Below are positions 18,340 through 27,153 of a DNA stretch of 64,000 bases, piece after piece. The stretch is taken from NCBI GenBank assembly GCA_015654925.1, contig JAATFX010000129.1, positions 1 through 64,000 of the forward strand, given 5' to 3'. Made by a program: the position numbers and the translations under genes. This DNA comes from Enterobacterales bacterium. Lineage in GTDB: Bacteria; Pseudomonadota; Gammaproteobacteria; Enterobacterales; Enterobacteriaceae. Numbering within the stretch: position 1 is the stretch's first letter; every line of letters starts with the position of its first letter. The notes below the pieces were generated by a model, which did not search any database, was not told where the DNA came from, and saw only the letters and a list, made by a program, of their open reading frames with translations.

Positions 18340-19160
18340 AGATGAATAAACCCGTCATAGATATGCGTTGCCGGTCCGGTCATATACAGCGGATTCCCCG
18401 GCCCTTTCCAACTGATTTGCAGCCGGCCGCCCGTCAGATCCACATCCACGCGATCCGACAGCAGTCCCTGTTGGATACCGACCGCCACCGCCGCGCAGGC
18501 GCCGCTGCCGCAGGCCCGGGTTTCCCCGGCGCCGCGTTCGAACACCCGCAAGCGGATATGCTGCGGGTTAATGACCTGCATAAACCCGATATTGGCCCGC
18601 TCCGGAAAACGTTCGTGATTTTCCATCACCGGCCCGAGGGTGGCCACCGGCGCGGCATCCACGTCCTCCACCTGGATAACGCAGTGGGGATTGCCCATGG
18701 AAACCACCCCGCACAGCACGGTCTGCTCGGCTACCCGCATAATATAAGTTTTCTCGGCCTTGGTGGCGCGGAAAGGCACGATCTGCGGATCGAAATTCGG
18801 CTCGCCCATATTGACCCGGACCAGTTCGTCATCGGTAATGGTTAATACCATACGGCCGGTTTGGGTACTCACGTGTATTTCACGTTTATTGGTTAAACTT
18901 TTCATTCTGACAAAACGGGCAAAACAGCGGGCGCCATTACCGCATTGCGCCACCTCGCTGCCGTCCGCGTTAAAAATGCGGTAATGAAAATCCAGCTCCG
19001 GATCGTAAGGGGGCTCCACCACCAATAGCTGGTCGAACCCGACGCCATAATGGCGATCGGCCAGGCGACGTATCAGTTCCGGCGAAAAATAGACATTTTG
19101 CGTAACGGCATCCACGACCATAAAGTCGTTTCCCAGACCGTGCATTTTGGAAAACTGCAT
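18336..19160 (-). CDS. dapF: Diaminopimelate epimerase DapF
   Basis: The 274-residue PLP-independent racemase converts LL- to meso-diaminopimelate for lysine and peptidoglycan synthesis. Both catalytic cysteines are visible, in AQCGNGARCFARF and ETRACGSGACAAVAVG. The N-terminus MQFSKMHGLGNDFMVVD is the canonical start, preceded by GGAG. It is first of the four-gene unit dapF-yigA-xerC-yigB, after lptM. Confidence 0.97.
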   Translation of the reverse strand: MQFSKMHGLGNDFMVVDAVTQNVYFSPELIRRLADRHYGVGFDQLLVVEPPYDPELDFHYRIFNADGSEVAQCGNGARCFARFVRMKSLTNKREIHVSTQTGRMVLTITDDELVRVNMGEPNFDPQIVPFRATKAEKTYIMRVAEQTVLCGVVSMGNPHCVIQVEDVDAAPVATLGPVMENHERFPERANIGFMQVINPQHIRLRVFERGAGETRACGSGACAAVAVGIQQGLLSDRVDVDLTGGRLQISWKGPGNPLYMTGPATHIYDGFIHL

Positions 19161-19230
19161 ATCTTACTCCGCTGAGTAACCCTTACGCGCAGCATAGCGC
19201 GTCTCCGGGACGGATGCGACTGTATCGCGG

Positions 19231-19446
19231 TTACGGCTGCTGCACGGCGCCGGCGGTGCCCTGGCCGCTACCGCCCGGATTGGCGCTTTGCGCCGGCGCT
19301 TGCACCGCCGTCGGCGAAGCGGTGGCCGGTTTGGGTTTACTGGCGGGTTGCTCCACCGGCGGATAATACAGCGGCCCTTTCAGCCCGCATCCGTTCAATC
19401 CCAGAATTAAAAACGCCAGCGTAATAAGGCGTAATGGGTTTTTCAT
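19231..19446 (-). CDS. lptM: LPS-assembly lipoprotein LptM (YifL)
   Basis: The 71-residue lipoprotein has a signal sequence ending in lipobox LNGC (acylated Cys near residue 20), followed by the conserved GLKGPLYYPP motif and a low-complexity proline/alanine/glycine tail. In E. coli LptM assists disulfide maturation of LptD in the LPS translocon. It lies just upstream of dapF as usual, but the frataxin gene cyaY that normally separates it from cyaA is missing. Confidence 0.9.
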   Translation of the reverse strand: MKNPLRLITLAFLILGLNGCGLKGPLYYPPVEQPASKPKPATASPTAVQAPAQSANPGGSGQGTAGAVQQP

Positions 19447-19563
19447 GCGATTAATTACCTGTCATTCATGCTCTCAAGCCACCTATAATCGCAGTTAGAT
19501 CCTGAAAAGCAATAGGAATCGAACGGGCGCGATGCCGGGCGACGCGGGCAAATGGAAGATGGC

Positions 19564-19582
19564 GGGCCCGGTTTACGGGCCC
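19564..19582 (-). terminator. GC-rich hairpin after cyaA
   Basis: A perfect stem GGGCCCG/CGGGCCC with a five-base loop lies just beyond the cyaA stop. There is no T tract, so it may act as a transcript-stabilising hairpin or a weak or rho-assisted terminator. Confidence 0.45.
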
Positions 19583-19588
19583 CGGCGG

Positions 19589-22141
19589 CTAGTTTAGCCC
19601 GGCCTGCTGGCGCACCAGGGACGCATCCGATTCATAAGACATCGGGCTCAGCTGCGACAGGACGGTGTTGCGAAACGGTACTACCTGGATGCGGCCGTCC
19701 AATTGCACAATCTGGTAAAACTGCGGCAGGTTGAAGTTTATAAAGCTGGAGCCGTAGGTAAACCGATCGTGGGACGAAGAATAAAAACGGCTGACATCGC
19801 GCACCAGCTCTTCTTTGCTGCCTTCGCAATGGTGGTAAGCCTCGACGCGGTTGTTTTCGTCCAGGATATAAATATTAAAGCCCGCGTCGTCCGCGCTGTC
19901 TTCAAAGAAGAACTGGATAATGCCTTCACTGGCAAAACCATCCACCACCGGCGGCAAATTCACCTTCTCGGTTTCCATTTGGATCGACAGCCCGTGCAGC
20001 TTGTTGTTGGAAATGGCACCGTAAAATTCGATGGCGTTCTCCAGCTTTTGCACCGAGACGCTCAGGCGCTCGAAAAACAGCCCCCAGGTCTGGCCCGCTA
20101 CCCGTACCGCTTTAAAGCGCGCCGGGTCCTGGCGGGTACTGGAAAGACGCAGCTCGATACAATCGGCCACCAATTGCTGCACCCGGGTGCGAATCAGGCC
20201 GCGCAGATGCTGGCTGTAGCAAAACACTTCCACCGTATCCGGGGGCGATGCGTCCTGATGCATTTTGCCCAGAATGGTTTTCAGCGCTTCCAGTACCGCC
20301 TGCTCGCCGTTGAAATGCAGGGTGCGCACTTCGTTCCAGGAGTTGCGGTACAGCAGGTCGATACTGCCCACCAGGCACTCCTGCTGCTGGCCGAAACTGA
20401 ACACGTCCAGCTTGCGGAAATCGAAATGCACCACCTGATTGCGGAACACGGCGGTCGGATCGTGTTCGAGATTGACGATAATGGCCAAATGGCGAATTTC
20501 GCAGGGGCTGTACAGGGCTTTTGGCGTCGGCGCGGGCACCCGCAGCGGGAAATTGCGCGATACATCCGCCACCAGCTCCTGGAGCCGGGGAAGATCGCAT
20601 AACTCGCTGCCTTTAATATGCAGGCGCGTCTTGGCGGTCAGCAGGCCGTTGAACCAGGCCCAGGCCACCAGCTTGTTCAGATAGCGGTTATATTCCAGCG
20701 GCTGATGGCTGATGATAAATTCCATCGACGGCGACTGGTTATAAAGATACCAGCCGGCCCGGTTGGCCCTGCCCTGCGGCACGTGGATAAACGTCAGGTT
20801 CTGCTCGGACAGGTCCGGGGAGATCTGCGGGTTAATCAGCGTCACTTTACCCGGCAGCGCTTCAAATGCCGCGTACAATTTACGGGTCAGCACCCCGATA
20901 TCCTGCGGACTGGCGCTGACGCTCAGATTATTGCGCCGCGCAAAGCGAATTAGGTTACGGTAGCTTTGCATCATGGCGTCGAGCAATTCGTTATGGGCTT
21001 CGCGCACCCGGCCGATTTTCCAGTTGGCGCGGTCGTCGAGCATGCTCAGACGCTCTTCGTCCCAATCCCATTCTTTCACCTGCTGGCTGAGGATTTCACG
21101 GCGCCAGACTACGCTTTCCGGCGTCAGGGATAATTTTTCGCACACTTTGAGATAAAAACAGCGCCGCACCAAATCCAGCCGGGTGGTGTCGTTGATTTGC
21201 GTCAGGTAGTGGGTGACGCGTTCCAGCATCATGCAATAAGGATCGAGGCCGTAGGAGACGATCTCGCCGTCGTGCAAATGCTGCTTAATGTTCATGGCCA
21301 GCAGCTGGGTATTGGGATATTCCCAGGAATAGGCTTCCAGCAGCAGGGTTTTGAGCACCGCTTTATAAGGGGAATCAATGCTTTTATATAATTGCCACAG
21401 GCTGGCGCCGAAATACTCTTCGGCGGACAGCGTGCCCAACCCGCCCAAATCGAGCCATTCATTGGGGGTCAGCGCGCCGCGGGCATAAAGCGACATGACG
21501 TATTCGTCGTAATGATCTTCTTCGTCGCCCGGCACCATGTTCCATAACAGGCGTTTGCCGGCCATGCGCACCGCGGTGCGGTAAAATTCGTCCAATAACA
21601 GGATATGCTGGGTGGAACCGCAGTCTTCGTCGCCCAGGCTGCCGCTTTCATTGCGCCGGAAACGATTTTCATCAATCAGGAAGAAGTTGACTTCCACGCC
21701 CTTGGTGGCGGCCCATTTTTCCAGCAGCGAGCATTTGCGCTGCAGTTGGCGGCGCTCTTCGTTATCCAGCCAGGACTGGTGGCAAACCCAGATATCGAGA
21801 TCGGAATTGGCATTCTGCCCGATGGACGAAGTGCTACCCATGGAATAGACGCCCGTGATCGGCCGTTCGCCGCTGGGCGGCACCACCAGCGGCACGTCGG
21901 AAGGCTCGGTTAACTCGGCCAGCCAGGCGGCCTGGGTTTCATCAGACGTGTAGAAGCAAATGCCGCAGGGAACGTTACCTTCAAGGTAACCCGGAAGCAT
22001 TGGATGATGATAATGTAATAAGGTTGGCAGCAGACTGTAAACTTGTTGAAAGGCCGGCCCCATGGCCGCCAAAGCCCGATCTACCCGTAATTGGTTGATC
22101 GCGTCCAGTCTCTGTTTCAGTGTCTCGATATAGAAGTACAA
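19589..22141 (-). CDS. cyaA: Class I adenylate cyclase CyaA
   Basis: Makes cAMP for CRP signalling. The N-terminal nucleotidyltransferase-like catalytic domain holds GVYSMGSTSSIGQNANSDLD with its GS...DxD metal site. A long C-terminal regulatory half continues to HDRFTYGSSFINFNLPQFYQ. I place the start at TTG (followed by YFYIETLKQRLDAINQL), giving about 850 residues, because E. coli cyaA uses a rare UUG start at this same position to limit synthesis. An in-frame ATG 15 codons upstream encodes residues absent from the E. coli protein. A CRP site lies in the promoter region. Confidence 0.95.
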   Translation of the reverse strand: MYFYIETLKQRLDAINQLRVDRALAAMGPAFQQVYSLLPTLLHYHHPMLPGYLEGNVPCGICFYTSDETQAAWLAELTEPSDVPLVVPPSGERPITGVYSMGSTSSIGQNANSDLDIWVCHQSWLDNEERRQLQRKCSLLEKWAATKGVEVNFFLIDENRFRRNESGSLGDEDCGSTQHILLLDEFYRTAVRMAGKRLLWNMVPGDEEDHYDEYVMSLYARGALTPNEWLDLGGLGTLSAEEYFGASLWQLYKSIDSPYKAVLKTLLLEAYSWEYPNTQLLAMNIKQHLHDGEIVSYGLDPYCMMLERVTHYLTQINDTTRLDLVRRCFYLKVCEKLSLTPESVVWRREILSQQVKEWDWDEERLSMLDDRANWKIGRVREAHNELLDAMMQSYRNLIRFARRNNLSVSASPQDIGVLTRKLYAAFEALPGKVTLINPQISPDLSEQNLTFIHVPQGRANRAGWYLYNQSPSMEFIISHQPLEYNRYLNKLVAWAWFNGLLTAKTRLHIKGSELCDLPRLQELVADVSRNFPLRVPAPTPKALYSPCEIRHLAIIVNLEHDPTAVFRNQVVHFDFRKLDVFSFGQQQECLVGSIDLLYRNSWNEVRTLHFNGEQAVLEALKTILGKMHQDASPPDTVEVFCYSQHLRGLIRTRVQQLVADCIELRLSSTRQDPARFKAVRVAGQTWGLFFERLSVSVQKLENAIEFYGAISNNKLHGLSIQMETEKVNLPPVVDGFASEGIIQFFFEDSADDAGFNIYILDENNRVEAYHHCEGSKEELVRDVSRFYSSSHDRFTYGSSFINFNLPQFYQIVQLDGRIQVVPFRNTVLSQLSPMSYESDASLVRQQAGLN

Positions 22142-22237
22142 GACGTCTCGCCTGGTTGTCCCGGTGCCTAAAGAACCCATTCCCATAACCGGCCGCGTAG
22201 TAGTAGTTTAGAAGAATGGTCGACCGGTAATTGCTGG

Positions 22238-22259
22238 AAACGTGATCAATTTAACACCT
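22238..22259. promoter_or_regulatory. CRP-binding site upstream of cyaA
   Basis: The half sites CGTGA and TAACA with a six-base spacer each match TGTGA/TCACA at four of five positions. The minus-strand block GGTGTTAAATTGATCACGTT closely resembles the CRP site at the E. coli cyaA promoter as I recall it, through which cAMP-CRP represses cyaA. Confidence 0.75.
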
Positions 22260-22380
22260 TGCTGTTTGACCGTAAAGAAAGTTAAGCTACTCGTTAATTA
22301 TAACACTTTTCCCTGCGGCTACCTTTAATTCCATTTAACCATCATTTCACCCGCCGCCGTCACCACCGTATCCTGATAAC

Positions 22381-22409
22381 TTACAGCGCTTTACTATCAA
22401 TGATAGAAT
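22381..22409 (+). promoter_or_regulatory. Predicted sigma-70 promoter of hemC
   Basis: TTACAG and TAGAAT are separated by exactly 17 bases and end about 30 bases before the hemC ATG. The leader would be short, with only a weak Shine-Dalgarno. Confidence 0.5.
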
Positions 22410-22440
22410 GGTTAAAGAATGCTTGAAACGGTAACCCATT

Positions 22441-23394
22441 ATGCAAGATACCTTCGTTAGGATCGCCACCCGGCAAAGCCCGCTGGCGCTGTGGCAAGCC
22501 TATTATGTGCAACGGCAATTAATGCTTCACCATCCCGATTTGCGGGTGGAACTGGTGCCCATGGTGACCCGCGGCGATATTTTGCTGGATACGCCCCTGG
22601 CCAAGGTCGGCGGCAAGGGATTATTCGTCAAAGAGCTTGAGCGGGCCTTGCTGGAAAATCGCGCCGATATCGCCGTGCACTCCATGAAGGATGTCACGGT
22701 GTCATTCCCCGACGGTCTTGGCCTGGTGACCATCTGCGAGCGGGAAGATCCGCGCGATGCGTTTGTCTCCCCGGCATACGCCGGCCTGGACGACCTGCCT
22801 GCGGGCGGCGTGGTGGGGACCTCAAGCCTGCGCCGCCAGTGCCAGGTGCGGGAACGGCGGCCCGATCTGGTGATTCGCGACCTGCGCGGCAATGTGGGCA
22901 CGCGCCTGGCAAAACTGGACCGGGGCGAATACGACGCGGTGATCCTGGCGGTCGCCGGCCTAAAACGCCTGGAGCTTGAGCATCGTATCCGCCAGCCGCT
23001 CGATCCGCAGTTCTGCCTGCCCGCCGTTGGCCAGGGCGCGGTAGGCATCGAATGCCGCCTGGATGACAGCCGCACCAGGGCGCTGCTCGCGCCGCTGCAT
23101 CATCACGCCACCGCCATCCGCGTCGGCGCCGAGCGCGCCATGAACGCGCGTCTGGAGGGGGGGTGCCAGGTGCCGATCGGCAGCTACGCGGAAATCGAGG
23201 GCAACCAGCTGTGGTTGCGCGCGCTCGTGGGACAGCCCGACGGCGGCAACGTGATCCGCGCCCAGGGCCGCGCGCCCCTGGATGGGGGCGAGGCCCTGGG
23301 CATTGCCCTGGCCGATGAATTACTCGGCAACGGCGCCCGTGGGATATTGGATCGGGTTTATGCCCAGGCAAATCAAGGAACCCCGCCCAGATGA
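22441..23394 (+). CDS. hemC: Porphobilinogen deaminase HemC (hydroxymethylbilane synthase)
   Basis: The 317-residue cytosolic enzyme polymerises four porphobilinogens into hydroxymethylbilane in haem synthesis. Visible are the start VRIATRQSPLALWQA, the loop IAVHSMKDVTVSFP, the arginine-rich active-site strand GTSSLRRQCQVRERRPD, and the dipyrromethane-cofactor cysteine in LEGGCQVPIGSYAE. It is divergent from cyaA and first of hemC-hemD-hemX-hemY; its stop overlaps the hemD start (ATGA). Confidence 0.97.
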   Translation: MQDTFVRIATRQSPLALWQAYYVQRQLMLHHPDLRVELVPMVTRGDILLDTPLAKVGGKGLFVKELERALLENRADIAVHSMKDVTVSFPDGLGLVTICEREDPRDAFVSPAYAGLDDLPAGGVVGTSSLRRQCQVRERRPDLVIRDLRGNVGTRLAKLDRGEYDAVILAVAGLKRLELEHRIRQPLDPQFCLPAVGQGAVGIECRLDDSRTRALLAPLHHHATAIRVGAERAMNARLEGGCQVPIGSYAEIEGNQLWLRALVGQPDGGNVIRAQGRAPLDGGEALGIALADELLGNGARGILDRVYAQANQGTPPR

Positions 23395-24131
23395 GCATTC
23401 TGGTGACCCGCCCTTCCCCCGCCGGCGAAGAGCTGGTCAATCGCCTGCGGGCGCGGGGCCGGTCCGCGTGGCACTTGCCGTTAATCGACTTTTCCCCGGG
23501 ACGGGAGCTGGCGCAGTTGCCCGCGCGCCTGGCGGCGCTGGCGCCGGGGGATTTAGTGTTTGTCGTGTCAAAACACGCGGTAAATTACGCCCACCCCTTC
23601 CTGGCCAGGCAAGGCGTGTCCTGGCCTGCCCACGTGAAATATTATGCGGTGGGCCGCGCCAGTGGCCTGAACCTGCATACCGTCTCCGGCCTGCCGGTGG
23701 AGTTTTCCCGCGCGGGCGACAGCAGCGAGCATCTGCTGGCGCTGTCGTCATTGCAGCGCATAACCGGACTGCGGGCGTTGATCCTGCGCGGCAACGGCGG
23801 CCGGGAAGTTTTGGAAAAGACGTTGCGCCAACGTGGCGTCCAGGTCTGCTACAGTGAATGTTACCAGCGCAGCCCGGTCCATTATGACGGCGAAGCGCAA
23901 AGCCGGCGTTGTTTGCAATTAGAGATCAATACTTTGATCATAACCAGCGGCGAAATGTTACAACAATTCTATACTTTAATTCCTGAGTACTATCGCACCA
24001 CCTGGCTATTGCAATGCAGGTTGATAGTAGTGAGCGAACGATTAGGGGCATTAGCCCGCCAATTGGGCTGGACGGACATCGTCGTAGCAAACGCGGCAGA
24101 CAATGATGCGCTTATGCGCGTGCTGCTCTAA
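23391..24131 (+). CDS. hemD: Uroporphyrinogen-III synthase HemD
   Basis: The 246-residue cyclising synthase of the haem/sirohaem pathway belongs to a poorly conserved family, recognised from the start ILVTRPSPAGEELVNRLRARG, the loops FVVSKHAVNYA and YYAVGRASG, and LIITSGEMLQQF near the C-terminal domain. Position directly after hemC with a four-base overlap supports the call. Confidence 0.93.
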   Translation: MSILVTRPSPAGEELVNRLRARGRSAWHLPLIDFSPGRELAQLPARLAALAPGDLVFVVSKHAVNYAHPFLARQGVSWPAHVKYYAVGRASGLNLHTVSGLPVEFSRAGDSSEHLLALSSLQRITGLRALILRGNGGREVLEKTLRQRGVQVCYSECYQRSPVHYDGEAQSRRCLQLEINTLIITSGEMLQQFYTLIPEYYRTTWLLQCRLIVVSERLGALARQLGWTDIVVANAADNDALMRVLL

Positions 24132-24154
24132 ATTTAATCATGGGATAGGCCAAC

Positions 24155-25357
24155 ATGACGGAACACACTACTCCAACGACTCCGCAGGAAGAGGCGGCCA
24201 GGGCGGCAGAAACCCCACAGGCGACGTCATCCGCCCCCGGCGAAACGATGGCTGATTCCGCCAAAGCCAAACCCGTGTCCGGCGGTCCGCTACCGCCCGC
24301 AGGCAAATCGAAAGGCACAAAACCCCTGGGCGTGATCCTGGCGGCGATAGCCATTATCCTTGCGCTGCTGCTGGCGGCGGCCCTGTATGGCTACGGCGTG
24401 CGTCAAGCGAAGCTGCAAAGCGCGCTTAACCAGCAATTGCAGTCCCGCGTCGAGGCGCTGCAGCAATCCCAGCAACAGCAGCAGCAGCAATACCAGACGG
24501 CATTGCAGCAGCAGGGCCAGGCGCTGTCGACCGCGCAGCATCAGGCGGCGGCCCAGGCAAAACAATTAAGCGAGTTGCAAGATAAGGTCGCCACCATCTC
24601 CGGCTCCGATGCCAATACCTGGTTGCTGGCGCAGGCGGACTTCCTGGTGAAACAGGCCGGACGTAAATTATGGAGCGATCAGGATATCGTTACCGCCGGC
24701 GCGTTGCTCAAAAGCGCGGACGCCAGCCTGGCGGATATGAACGACCCCAGCCTGATGAATGTGCGCCGGGCGATCACCGAAGATATCGCCGCGCTCTCAG
24801 GCGTTAGCCAAGTGGATTTCGACGGCATTATCCTGAAAGTCAATCAGCTATCAAACCAGGTGGATAATCTGCGCCTGGCGGATAACGACAGCGATGAGTC
24901 GCCCATGGACAGCGACGGCGGCCGCGAATTGTCGAGCTCCGTACGGGAATGGCGGCAAAACCTCAGCAAAAGCTGGCATAACTTCATGAACGATTTCATT
25001 ACCATCCGCCGCCGCGATACCAGCGCCGAACCCCTGCTGGCGCCGAACCAGGATATTTATCTGCGCGAGAATATCCGCTCGCGCCTGCTGATCGCGGCGC
25101 AAGCGGTGCCGCGCCATCAAAATGAGGTTTACCAGCAATCCCTGGAGACGGTTTCCACCTGGGTGCGCGCCTATTTCGACACCGATGACGCCAATACCCG
25201 CGCCTTTCTCAGCGAGCTGGACAACCTGAGCCAACAAACCATTACCATGGATGTGCCGGCGCAGTTAAGCAGCCAGCCGCTGCTGGAAAAACTGATGCAG
25301 ACCCGCGTACGCAACTTGCTGGCGCAGCAACCGGCTGCCGCCGCTCAGGGAGAATAA
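24155..25357 (+). CDS. hemX: HemX, membrane-anchored protein of the hem operon
   Basis: The 400-residue protein has an acidic, Ala/Thr-rich cytoplasmic N-terminus, one membrane helix at about residues 50-75 and a glutamine-rich coiled coil (QSQQQQQQQYQTALQQQGQ). A helical periplasmic domain follows, with conserved WLLAQADFLVKQAGRKLW. It was once annotated as a uroporphyrinogen-III methyltransferase, but that activity is doubtful because no SAM-binding motif is visible. It lies between hemD and hemY in the usual operon. Confidence 0.9.
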   Translation: MTEHTTPTTPQEEAARAAETPQATSSAPGETMADSAKAKPVSGGPLPPAGKSKGTKPLGVILAAIAIILALLLAAALYGYGVRQAKLQSALNQQLQSRVEALQQSQQQQQQQYQTALQQQGQALSTAQHQAAAQAKQLSELQDKVATISGSDANTWLLAQADFLVKQAGRKLWSDQDIVTAGALLKSADASLADMNDPSLMNVRRAITEDIAALSGVSQVDFDGIILKVNQLSNQVDNLRLADNDSDESPMDSDGGRELSSSVREWRQNLSKSWHNFMNDFITIRRRDTSAEPLLAPNQDIYLRENIRSRLLIAAQAVPRHQNEVYQQSLETVSTWVRAYFDTDDANTRAFLSELDNLSQQTITMDVPAQLSSQPLLEKLMQTRVRNLLAQQPAAAAQGE

Positions 25358-25360
25358 ACG

Positions 25361-26539
25361 ATGCTACGAGTATTGTTATTATTCATCCTGCTGATTGCCG
25401 GAATTGTTATCGGGCCGATTGTCGCCGGCCACCAGGGCTATGTGCTGATCCAGACCGATAACTACAACATCGAAACCAGCGTGACCGGTTTGGCGATCGT
25501 GCTGATCGTGGCGCTGGTGGTGTTATTTATCCTGGAATGGATACTGCGTCGCATTTTCCATACCGGCGCCCGTACCCGGCGCTGGTTCAACGGCCGTAAA
25601 AATCACCGCGCCCGCAAACACACCGAGGCCGCGCTGATGAAGCTGGCCGAAGGAGATTATCTCCAGGTTGAAAAATTGCTCACCCGCAATGCCGACCATG
25701 CCGACCAGCCGGTAGTCAATTATCTGCTGGCCGCAGAAGCCGCCCAGCAGCGCGGCGATGATATCCGGGCCAACCAGCATCTGGAACGGGCGATGGAAGC
25801 CGCCGATAACGATCAACTGCCGGTAGACATTACCCGGGTGCGTATCCAACTGGCGCGTAACGAGAATCATGCCGCCCGTCATGGCGCCGACCATCTGCTG
25901 GAAGTGGCGCCCCGCCATCCGGAAGTGTTGCGCCTGGCCGAACAGGCGTTTATCCGCACCCATGCCTGGCAGGCTTTGTTGGATATCCTGCCGGCCATGC
26001 GCAAAGTGCACGTCTATGACGAGGATAAGATCCAGGCGCTGGAACACCAGGCTTATAACGGGTTGATGGATCAGATCATGGAAAACGAGGGTAGCGCGGG
26101 GCTCAATGCCTGGTGGCGCCATCAAAACCGCAGGACCCGCAACGACACCTCGCTGCAAGTGGCGCTGGCCGAGCATTTGATCGTGTGTAACGACCATGAA
26201 ACCGCCCAGGCGATTATCGTCAAGGGCCTGAAGAACCAGCGTAACGAACAGCTGCTGCTGCTGCTGCCACGCTTAAAAAGCGGCGATCCGGAACAGTTGG
26301 AAAAAGCGGTCCGCCAGCAGATTAAACAGCAGGGGGACACGCCGCTGCTCGATAGCACCATGGGACAGTTATTGATGAAGCGCGGCGAGTGGCAGGGTGC
26401 CGCGGATGCCTTTCGGGCGGCGTTGAAACAGCGTCCCGACGCCCATGATTACGCATGGCTGGCCGATGTGCTGGACCGCCTGCATCTGCCCGAAGAGTCG
26501 GCGCAGATGCGCCGTGAAAGCCTGAAACTCACGCTCTGA
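25361..26539 (+). CDS. hemY: HemY, inner-membrane TPR protein
   Basis: The 392-residue protein has two N-terminal membrane helices (MLRVLLLFILLIAGIVIGPI and TGLAIVLIVALVVLFILEWI) followed by tetratricopeptide-like helical repeats (VNYLLAAEAAQQRGDDIRAN, EWQGAADAFRAALKQRPDAH). It is the enterobacterial HemY of unknown biochemical role, not protoporphyrinogen oxidase. It starts four bases after hemX, with GGAG inside the hemX end. Its mRNA runs toward the convergent glmZ terminator hairpin. Confidence 0.92.
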   Translation: MLRVLLLFILLIAGIVIGPIVAGHQGYVLIQTDNYNIETSVTGLAIVLIVALVVLFILEWILRRIFHTGARTRRWFNGRKNHRARKHTEAALMKLAEGDYLQVEKLLTRNADHADQPVVNYLLAAEAAQQRGDDIRANQHLERAMEAADNDQLPVDITRVRIQLARNENHAARHGADHLLEVAPRHPEVLRLAEQAFIRTHAWQALLDILPAMRKVHVYDEDKIQALEHQAYNGLMDQIMENEGSAGLNAWWRHQNRRTRNDTSLQVALAEHLIVCNDHETAQAIIVKGLKNQRNEQLLLLLPRLKSGDPEQLEKAVRQQIKQQGDTPLLDSTMGQLLMKRGEWQGAADAFRAALKQRPDAHDYAWLADVLDRLHLPEESAQMRRESLKLTL

Positions 26540-26551
26540 ATGATTGGCACC

Positions 26552-26756
26552 AAAAAAAACACTTGCCATGATGGCAAGTGTGAACAAGGTCAGGTCATTA
26601 AGACAACAGGTTGGTGCCTCACTCAACGTTTTGTCCGGGGTATCTGATGAAGGTCTCATCGAAGGGCTGGACAATAGGCACCGCAAATTTGGCTCTGCGA
26701 CATTCCTGGATTTATGAAGCGTAAACGCGAGCATAAGAGATGGAATGGGCATCTAC
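26552..26756 (-). ncRNA. glmZ: Small RNA GlmZ
   Basis: The minus-strand transcript of about 205 nt begins GTAGATGCCCATTCCATCTC, close to the E. coli GlmZ 5' end as I recall it. It retains the blocks GAATGTCGCAGAGCC, CCTTCATCAGATACC and the central ACGTTGAGTGAGGCACCAAC, which in E. coli pairs with the glmS leader. It ends in a terminator stem CACTTGCCA/TGGCAAGTG plus eight T residues. GlmZ with Hfq activates glmS translation, and RapZ plus RNase E inactivate it. The terminator stem sequence differs from E. coli. It lies directly downstream of hemY, as in E. coli. Confidence 0.9.
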
Positions 26757-26767
26757 AGCGGGGATAA

Positions 26768-26783
26768 TGCAGTTTCCATGCCA
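26768..26783 (-). promoter_or_regulatory. Sigma-54-type promoter of glmZ
   Basis: On the minus strand TGGCATGGAAACTGCA matches the -24/-12 consensus TGGCAC-N5-TTGCA. The GC of the -12 element lies 12 bases before the predicted first base of GlmZ. In many Enterobacterales glmY and glmZ use sigma-54 promoters activated by GlrR. I did not find a clean TGTC-N10-GACA GlrR site by eye. Confidence 0.7.
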
Positions 26784-27153
26784 GGAGGCCGGCATAAGGG
26801 ATGACGTCTCCCTGCAACTCGTCACTGTAACTCGCTTACGCCCCGCCTCGCCGCGAACAATAGCCAGACAGAGAACCTCATCAACCCATTGAAATAAAAT
26901 AATTTTTCATATGGCCGCCGGCCGCCGAACCAACCATGCGCGCCCAAAGGGCCGGCGATGTTTTTTTCCGCGGAGGCACGACGAGGCATCGGATTGCGTC
27001 CGGAAAATTGCCCAGTAGGAACGATCCGCCGGCCACCTATGTCACCTATAGACGACGGAATTTTGCATATTATATTTTTATTAATCTATTCAAACAGTTA
27101 AGTGTCTCTTTTCCGAGACAAAGCGGTAAAAATTTTCGTTGCCATTGCCCAAA
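26784..27153. other. Intergenic region between glmZ and lpxP
   Basis: No convincing coding frame is visible. The right part (27060-27150) is AT-rich and holds a short inverted repeat TGTCTC/GAGACA at 27103-27120, just beyond the lpxP stop but without a T tract. The yifK and argX-hisR-leuT-proM genes that follow this area in E. coli are absent. Confidence 0.5.

Noticed and set aside
24471..24560. CAG-rich tract in hemX considered as a repeat expansion or CRISPR-like array
   Set aside because: It is a glutamine-rich coiled coil in frame within HemX, an ordinary family feature.
24155..25357. HemX as uroporphyrinogen-III C-methyltransferase
   Set aside because: No SAM-binding methyltransferase motif is present; the protein is a membrane-anchored coiled-coil protein.
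26369..26752. 127-codon minus-strand frame after hemY
   Set aside because: It overlaps the 3' end of hemY and coincides with GlmZ, which explains the sequence as a structured RNA.
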